A stretch of 10,625 nt of DNA from JACPFJ01 sp041738275 (GTDB lineage: Bacteria > Desulfobacterota > Desulfuromonadia > Geobacterales > Pseudopelobacteraceae), in the NCBI GenBank assembly GCA_041738275.1, contig JBGSQD010000154.1, positions 1 through 10,625 on the forward strand. Direction: 5' to 3'. Positions 9,001-10,625 of this stretch are shown here, in pieces. The first letter of the stretch is position 1. Each line of letters starts with the position of its first letter. The notes beneath the pieces are model-generated. The model ran no database searches, was not told the DNA's origin, and saw nothing but the letters and a program-made list of their open reading frames with translations. The position numbers and the translations under genes were made by a program.

Positions 9001-10625
9001 TCTGCATGGCACCAATACCTCCGGTCAGATCAAATCCATAGCAACCTTCCCGGCTGGAAAGTCCCTGGAGTACAAGGCCAAGGCTACAAAATGGGCCGAC
9101 AACCCCTGGTATATCGGCGGATTCAGTGCTCCAGCGAAATACTTTGGATGGGTTCCCTATTTCAGCTGGTGGAACGCTGCTGCCGTCCAGCCAGCATATG
9201 GTGGTAGAGGCTTTTATTTTACCACGTCGGGGGGATACAGCAGGTTGAGTTTTTATGGTAATACCAACTTCCCTTCAAATAACGATGTCATGTCTTCCAA
9301 TAACATGCTCTACAGGGTCACGGCCAAGGATGCCAGCAACTCTGCCGTGCATATAGACGTGCTTGACCGTCTTGATGCACAGGGCAAGCCGCTTGTTATG
9401 GCAGACTTGAATAGCAACTTCACCTATGCCGCTGCACCGATTGTTATCGGCGGCAGTGTCGCCAACCCGGGCGAAGCGATGCAGGTTGATTGGGACTGGG
9501 TGCGGGTGCGCAAGTATGCGGCAACTGAGCCGGCCGTAACAATCGATTATGAGGTTGCTTCGTCGTCCCTCACACCCTCCCAGACCTGCTTCAGCTTCGC
9601 CAATCTATGGGGGGATGAGGCTGTTGGAACCAGGTATTATAGCTACAACAGCAATCCGGTCACGACTGCAACACCGCTCGCTCCATCCAACCTGATTGCC
9701 TCCGGGGTGACTCCCACCCGGATAGATCTGAGCTGGATTGACAATACCGGCAGCGAGGAATCCGGCTTCGAGATCCAGGATTGCGGTGCTGGCTGTACGA
9801 ACACCACCGCCACACCGGTAACAGTGGCTGCCAACAGCACCAAATACAGCGTTACAGGCCTGACTGCCGGTACTGACCACTGCTATCGTGTACGTGCCGC
9901 CAAGAACGGCGCCTGTGGCTGGCCGACAGAATACAGTGCGGCCACCTGCGTGACGCTATCAAGCACCATCCACCTTGATGCTACCGCCCAAGGCCCGTTC
10001 GCCGTCAAACTTGACTGGACCAACGTACCCGATGACGAAAGAGGATTCGAGATCGAGAAGAAGCTGGCAAACGGCAGCTTCGCCAACATTGCCACGGTCG
10101 GCAATGTGCTGACCTACAACGACAAGGTCGGGATCGAACCGCTGAAACCATACATCTACCGTGTGAGAAAGTCGGATAAGAGCCTGCAGACAGTCTTCTC
10201 CGACAGTTTCCCGGCTGGTATCAACACACAGCTCTGGACGCCGGAGGTGGGACAGACATGGAGAGCCGCCGATACCTATGCGGCACTGAGCAATAATACC
10301 CTTGTCTCGGATACGAGCAACGGCACGGCCAGATTGTCTTCAACTCCGGGAAAACTTGAGTTTTATTCCAAATCCAAAGGCAATACAGGCCTGATATATG
10401 AGATGTTGTCACTCAATGACCTTGCCCCGACCCAGGGGGATTTCGATGTACAGCTGGATTACGCCATCACCAAGGAGATCAACACCTCGACGCAAAACAC
10501 CAATACTTACGTACTCCTCAGGTATGACACCTTTGCGCCGGCTGGCTACCAATACAAAATAACGCTCTATCGTGCCAGAATTAAAGATACCGATAACGTA
10601 ATGAAAGACGCCTATGTTGCTCAGT
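1..10625 (+). CDS. Giant multidomain surface/secreted protein, internal fragment (FnIII, DUF2341, LamG-like, CBM-like, beta-propeller)
   Basis: Frame 2 is open from base 2 to 10624, giving 3,541 codons without a stop; start and stop both lie outside the window, so the full protein is longer. I translated it continuously and found no frameshift. It contains about eight FnIII domains, six DUF2341 domains (one a stub), seven concanavalin/LamG-type jelly rolls, one split CBM4_9-like domain and a five-bladed propeller. The composition is rich in Asn, Thr, Ser and Gly and low in charge, and no membrane segment is visible. This fits an exported, extended beta-rich protein, and these families are known mainly from extracellular bacterial proteins. 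A role in adhesion or polysaccharide binding is inferred. Signal peptide and cell-surface anchor cannot be judged because both termini are missing. No CxxCH haem motif and no convincing enzyme active site were found. The certainty is in the reading frame; the biological role is open. Confidence 0.97.
2..298 (+). other. DUF2341 domain D1 (residues 1-99, N-terminus cut by window)
   Basis: The DUF2341 signature runs CNDLRFTDSSG, then HWLESG, then a strand beginning VWMKVP, and ends VYVHYANPGA. This matches the order 'DLRF.D - WIES - VW.K - YYGN' seen in D3 to D6 of the same protein. D1 differs from the others in carrying two extra Cys (residues 36 and about 57) that could form a disulfide; another Cys is residue 1. 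The molecular function of DUF2341 is not established; it typically precedes a jelly-roll domain in exported proteins, as here. Confidence 0.75.
299..892 (+). other. Concanavalin/LamG-like jelly roll J1 (residues 100-297)
   Basis: The domain opens with FFEFYDDFAGTTLDTSKW, the entry strand used by the other jelly rolls here (J4 LFDDF, J5 FFDDF, J6 FWDDF). It closes with GWMRVRKYASTEPT at bases 848-889, matching the last strand of J4, J5 and J6. Its length (~198 residues) is usual for a LamG-type beta sandwich. It directly follows D1, repeating the DUF2341 plus jelly-roll pairing. LamG-like folds often bind glycans or proteins; no ligand residues can be assigned. Bases 661-720 are locally AT-rich (21 G+C of 60 by hand count). 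Confidence 0.7.
929..1024 (+). other. DUF2341 N-terminal stub D2 (residues 310-341)
   Basis: The stretch beginning GGTWGIKRPITITN and continuing LSNYQMPATIDT matches the first strands of a DUF2341 domain (compare the D4 start NWTVSTPVLITGFQPNYQT). The DLRFYD, WIES and YYGN parts never follow. Instead the chain enters the second strand of FnIII domain F1 (DQIKVNWTNNTTSEEGY). The piece is therefore about one third of a DUF2341 domain fused to an FnIII domain whose first strand is missing or supplied by the stub. A recombination scar is the simplest explanation. Confidence 0.55.
1025..1312 (+). other. Fibronectin type III domain F1 (residues 342-437)
   Basis: The FnIII pattern is clear: IKVNWTNNTTSEEGYIIERC (strands B and C with the core Trp) and, later, YCYRVKA (strand F with the core Tyr). 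Cys368 and Cys377 flank the C-C' hairpin, a pair repeated in five other FnIII domains of this protein; further Cys lie in YCYRV and at VCEP. FnIII domains serve as spacers or binding modules in bacterial extracellular proteins. The usual first strand is replaced by the D2 stub. Confidence 0.75.
1313..1885 (+). other. Fibronectin type III domain F2 with ~94-residue insertion (residues 438-628)
   Basis: Strands A and B are seen in APVLTAVGTTTQIKLDWTEA. Strand C (YGYEIERC) follows only after a long insertion at bases 1376-1657 (residues 459-552), and strand F is YNYRIHVVKYG. Without the insertion the domain is about 97 residues, a normal FnIII size. Cys560 and Cys565 form the recurrent hairpin pair. 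The domain ends near SNPVSANIT, a typical G strand. Confidence 0.75.
1376..1657 (+). other. Inserted beta module M1 inside FnIII F2
   Basis: The alignable core is bases 1427-1612: LNDTSKTWGTNQWAGYYLKI, then SNTNNKITVASAF, then GNSYQIV. The same order of landmarks (DxSK..W, GGGY.V.I, TNN.LT...F, GDTYEV) recurs at bases 5822-6004 inside jelly roll J5. The module sits between strands B and C of the FnIII fold, in a loop that is normally short. From memory, segments with 'W..NQWAG' and 'SNT' patterns also occur in other large modular bacterial and phage proteins; I cannot name a family. Confidence 0.6.
1886..2254 (+). other. Fibronectin type III domain F3 (residues 629-751)
   Basis: The domain shows strands A and B (AIRVSEAQITLTWQDNTGDE), strand C (TGFNIYRC), and strands E and F around TYRYQVKATG. 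Cys665 and Cys673 form the recurrent hairpin pair. A Gly/Thr/Ala-rich loop near bases 2047-2100 (ATGTASGSPAGTG) makes it slightly longer than average. It is a tandem neighbour of F2 and F4 without a distinct linker. Confidence 0.8.
2255..2425 (+). other. Fibronectin type III domain F4, N-terminal part (residues 752-808)
   Basis: Strands A to C' are visible: APSSLNVLAGNSTQANVSW, then ALILERCSGVGCTDFSYL, with the Cys pair 787/792. At the point where F5 continues into strands E and F (TSFQDIQNLQPNTTYRY), this domain breaks off into a LamG-like domain. The missing half reappears after it (bases 2972-3064), so F4 is a discontinuous domain. Confidence 0.7.
2426..2971 (+). other. LamG-like jelly roll J2 inserted in F4 (residues 809-990)
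   Basis: It begins YKVFYPFSSNLTDTSGSGLN, the usual LamG entry, and contains HAIEFDIKMRG and WYHIRSEKTGGNLKIYVNGT, the strand pair typical of Laminin_G_3-type domains. It closes with LWFGGANVTLKNFSIDG. The length of ~182 residues is normal for a complete LamG domain, so a whole domain has been accommodated inside F4. Unlike J1, J4, J5 and J6 it has no DUF2341 in front and no WVRVRKYA ending. Confidence 0.7.
2972..3064 (+). other. Fibronectin type III domain F4, C-terminal part (residues 991-1021)
   Basis: VMFTDSTECAGETYSYRTRA matches strands E and F of the other FnIII domains (F5: TSFQDIQNLQPNTTYRYKLG), followed by a G strand around SSNVNV. Joined to bases 2255-2425 it makes an FnIII of about 88 residues, the normal size. 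The G strand runs straight into the first strand of D3. Confidence 0.7.
3065..3316 (+). other. DUF2341 domain D3 (residues 1022-1105)
   Basis: VANFQANVPARLIVP aligns with the D4 opening ITGFQPNYQTRLTVA. It is followed by INDLRFYDYTDK, IPYWIESV, AVVWIKS and ITLYGNKNATG, the complete DUF2341 order. The N-terminal Trp strand present in D4, D5 and D6 is absent because the domain is fused directly to the F4 G strand. The next domain is LamG J3. Confidence 0.75.
3317..3988 (+). other. Laminin G (Laminin_G_3-type) jelly roll J3 (residues 1106-1329)
   Basis: This is the most canonical LamG domain of the window. It starts LVGYWPFEETANT, has ADVSGNN and GLKLNGSANNFVSV, then MTLELWYNY, GWHHVVGRYD, LSIFIDGIEY and the closing LDNVRLYKRALSNPEI. 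These landmarks are standard for the LamG/concanavalin-like superfamily, which includes carbohydrate- and protein-binding domains. The length of ~224 residues is normal. It follows D3, as jelly rolls follow D1, D4, D5 and D6. Confidence 0.85.
4055..4324 (+). other. DUF2341 domain D4 (residues 1352-1441)
   Basis: After a Gly/Ser linker (GPGGSGNW) comes VLITGFQPNYQTRLTVA, DFSDLRFYDTT (bases 4148-4180), LQYWIESKTDG, SLWIKTGA and IAMYYGNSNATS. All landmarks of the family are present. It forms a pair with J4, and the D4-J4 pair is closely similar to D5-J5, indicating tandem duplication. Confidence 0.8.
4325..4981 (+). other. Concanavalin-like jelly roll J4 (residues 1442-1660)
   Basis: The entry strand is LFDDFTVLDAGRWSKSDAAA, the mid part includes PQNYAFEMKTY, and the exit is DLVVDWVRVRKYAYPEP (bases 4925-4969). 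It aligns along its length with J5 (KWSKSDPAA, PQNWVYEMKSQ, DLIVDWVRIRKYA). At ~219 residues it serves as the uninterrupted reference for the insertion found in J5. Confidence 0.7.
4928..4957 (+). repeat. 30-base direct repeat, copy 1 (jelly-roll exit strand VDWVRVRKYA)
   Basis: These 30 bases recur at 6143-6172 with a single difference (codon gtc versus atc, Val to Ile). The repeat encodes the last strand of J4 and J5. It is the longest near-identical DNA stretch I noticed between the two D-J units, whose other parts have drifted at synonymous sites. Confidence 0.8.
5033..5299 (+). other. DUF2341 domain D5 (residues 1678-1766)
   Basis: It opens after the linker NPGSGGSGSW and continues NINNFQPSFPTMMTV, DFSDIRFYDTT (bases 5126-5158), LPYWIERHTTG, TVWLKTG and IAMYYDNN. 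The usual YYGN is YYDN here and WIES is WIER; otherwise it is a full copy. It pairs with J5. Confidence 0.8.
5801..6034 (+). other. Inserted beta module M2 inside jelly roll J5
   Basis: The extra segment reads VKDISKNRPMTW, then GGGYHVHIKSG, ASYTNNALTFSTSF and GDTYEVHI. It matches the order and spacing of landmarks in module M1 of F2. By hand count bases 5821-6000 have 83 G+C of 180 (46 %), somewhat lower than several flanking lines (52-58 %), though other parts of the gene are as low. The boundaries are set by comparison with J4 and may be off by a few residues. Confidence 0.6.
6143..6172 (+). repeat. 30-base direct repeat, copy 2 (jelly-roll exit strand VDWVRIRKYA)
   Basis: This is the partner of the repeat at 4928-4957, with one mismatch. 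It lies in J5, 1,215 bases downstream of copy 1, and reflects the D4-J4/D5-J5 duplication. Confidence 0.8.
6200..6310 (+). other. Linker with FnIII-tail-like end (residues 2067-2103)
   Basis: This segment follows J5. It contains INQAPAPDIYQF and ends SPYSETITVTTPQ, which resembles the G strand of an FnIII domain, but no FnIII strands A to F precede it. It may be a remnant or only a beta-rich linker leading into the split CBM-like domain. Confidence 0.35.
6311..6622 (+). other. CBM4_9-like jelly roll, N-terminal part (residues 2104-2207)
   Basis: ASNSDFENGSDKWTVGAG is the standard opening of CBM4_9-like modules, followed by GIKNLKISASLAIN and LLPGGSYTLSGSIKANLT, the 'pG.tYtlS...K' strand. GYAFCRLAVNN follows, and the chain breaks off after ESPEFDL into propeller repeats. 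The second half of the fold is found at bases 7841-8026. CBM4_9-like folds often bind polysaccharides. Confidence 0.6.
7070..7090 (+). repeat. 21-base direct repeat, copy 1 (propeller strand AWRLYYA, blade 2)
   Basis: These 21 bases recur at 7325-7345 in blade 3 with one synonymous mismatch (gcc/gca). The preceding FKMWYSG codons (7037-7057 and 7292-7312) are also nearly identical, so blades 2 and 3 are the most recently related pair of the propeller. Confidence 0.8.
7325..7345 (+). repeat. 21-base direct repeat, copy 2 (propeller strand AWRLYYA, blade 3)
   Basis: This is the partner of 7070-7090, exactly 255 bases (85 codons) downstream, equal to the distance between the FKMWYSG motifs of the two blades. 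Confidence 0.8.
7841..8026 (+). other. CBM4_9-like jelly roll, C-terminal part (residues 2614-2675)
   Basis: NDNQWHSFNLPVTIK is the 'W..f...vti' strand found in the second half of CBM4_9-like domains. LRILCGISRDDSG and ANFDMIQLVP, the closing 'FD.v.L' strand, follow. Joined to bases 6311-6622 it gives ~166 residues. Cys2180 in the first half and Cys2649 here are the only Cys of the two halves and could pair. Confidence 0.6.
8027..8338 (+). other. Fibronectin type III domain F5 (residues 2676-2779)
   Basis: LAATKVSESQINLVWTDMTT (strands A and B), GYKVWRC (strand C), TSFQDIQNLQPNTTYRYKLG (strands E and F) and SNIAFAKT (strand G) make a complete FnIII. The Cys pair 2710/2719 marks the hairpin, and another Cys lies at ASCNGG. 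This domain is the reference for the split F4. Confidence 0.85.
8339..8638 (+). other. Fibronectin type III domain F6 (residues 2780-2879)
   Basis: The domain shows LNAKAINTNQVDLSWTDQS, SGFAIERSTDGTSF, TTYTYRVRALN and SSCVTP. The hairpin Cys of other copies is Ser (IERS), so the usual C-C' disulfide is absent; two Cys remain, in LTACPS and SSCVTP. It leads directly into D6. Confidence 0.85.
8639..8908 (+). other. DUF2341 domain D6 (residues 2880-2969)
   Basis: It starts SWNRRRHLNITFFLPQFQT and continues DFSDLRFYDTT (bases 8732-8764), LPFWIESKTDG, KVWIKTGD and IDMYYGNTNAAS. It is the most typical DUF2341 of the window, including the N-terminal Trp and Arg cluster. It is followed by J6. Confidence 0.85.
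8909..9541 (+). other. Concanavalin-like jelly roll J6 (residues 2970-3180)
   Basis: The entry strand is FDFWDDFTGGAIDAAKWTVV and the exit strand is DWVRVRKYAATEP (bases 9494-9532), as in J4 and J5. The middle is unlike the other copies, with aromatic-rich YFGWVPYFSWWNAAA and GRGFYFTTSGGY. Exposed aromatic residues are common in carbohydrate-binding surfaces, which makes this a candidate ligand site, but this is only inferred from composition. Confidence 0.7.
9542..9676 (+). other. Linker with FnIII-tail-like end (residues 3181-3225)
   Basis: This segment between J6 and F7 reads SQTCFSFANLWGD, then YYSYNSNPVTTATP, which ends like an FnIII G strand. It is too short for a full domain and has no strands A to C. 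It parallels the linker after J5 and contains one Cys. Confidence 0.35.
9677..9961 (+). other. Fibronectin type III domain F7 (residues 3226-3320)
   Basis: LAPSNLIASGVTPTRIDLSW, SGFEIQDCGAGC, LTAGTDHCYRVRAAKNG and AATCVTLS form a complete FnIII. Cys3261 and Cys3265 are the hairpin pair; C.AGC is followed by Thr rather than His, so it is not a haem site. Further Cys are in HCYRV, GACGW and ATCVT, making this the most Cys-rich FnIII here. Confidence 0.85.
9962..10195 (+). other. Fibronectin type III domain F8, strands A-F (residues 3321-3398)
   Basis: IHLDATAQGPFAVKLDWTNV, RGFEIEKKLANGSF, LTYNDKVGIEPLKPYIYRVR are clear FnIII strands. No Cys is present (IEKK replaces IERC). After YIYRVRKSDKSLQT the expected G strand does not appear; the chain enters jelly roll J7. 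F8 may be completed beyond the window, as F4 is completed after J2, or may simply be truncated. Confidence 0.75.
10196..10625 (+). other. Jelly-roll domain J7, N-terminal part, open at window end (residues 3399 onward)
   Basis: FSDSFPAGINTQLWTPEVGQ is the 'DDF...LD...W' type of entry strand. TARLSSTPGKLEFYSKS, GDFDVQLDYAIT and YVLLRYDTFAPAGYQYKITL then give the alternating strands of a concanavalin-like fold. No DUF2341 precedes it. The domain is cut by the window edge. Confidence 0.6.

Noticed and set aside
9782..9796. CGAGC in FnIII F7 as a possible c-type haem site
   Set aside because: A haem site needs CxxCH; here the spacing is CxxxC and the next residue is Thr. No CxxCH was seen elsewhere in the frame.

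Overview
The whole window is the interior of one giant gene on the + strand. Reading frame 2 (codons starting at base 2) runs from base 2 to base 10624 with no stop codon. That is 3,541 codons, with neither the true start nor the true stop in view. There is no intergenic DNA, RNA gene, promoter, terminator, mobile element or CRISPR array. Every shorter open frame on either strand lies inside this coding sequence and has the composition of a shadow.

The protein is a modular, almost entirely beta-sheet, secreted or surface type of polypeptide, rich in Asn, Thr, Ser, Gly and Ala and poor in charge. In order (residue = (first base of codon + 1)/3) it holds: DUF2341 D1 (cut by the window edge) and jelly roll J1; a DUF2341 stub (D2) fused to fibronectin type III (FnIII) domains F1, F2 and F3; F4, split by a LamG-like jelly roll (J2); D3 and LamG J3; D4 and J4; D5 and J5; a CBM4_9-like jelly roll split by a five-bladed beta-propeller; F5 and F6; D6 and J6; F7 and F8; and the start of jelly roll J7, which runs off the 3' edge. 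DUF2341, LamG/concanavalin-like, FnIII and carbohydrate-binding folds are common in bacterial surface and extracellular proteins. A binding or adhesion role is therefore likely, but no specific ligand can be read from the sequence. I see no clear catalytic site and no CxxCH haem site.

The most striking property is nesting. At four places one module sits inside another, and removing it leaves a host of normal size. (1) A ~94-residue stretch lies in F2. (2) A LamG domain lies in F4. (3) A module similar to the one in F2 lies in J5. (4) A ~406-residue propeller lies in the CBM-like domain. The F8/J7 boundary may be a fifth case. The module shared by F2 and J5 occupies two unrelated host folds, so it looks like an independently moving unit.

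Organism: moderate G+C (most lines I hand-counted fall between about 45 and 58 %) and the mix of DUF2341, LamG and Cys-containing FnIII domains in one giant protein resemble environmental Desulfuromonadota (Geobacter-like) or similar Gram-negative bacteria. This is a weak inference; there is no marker gene in the window.
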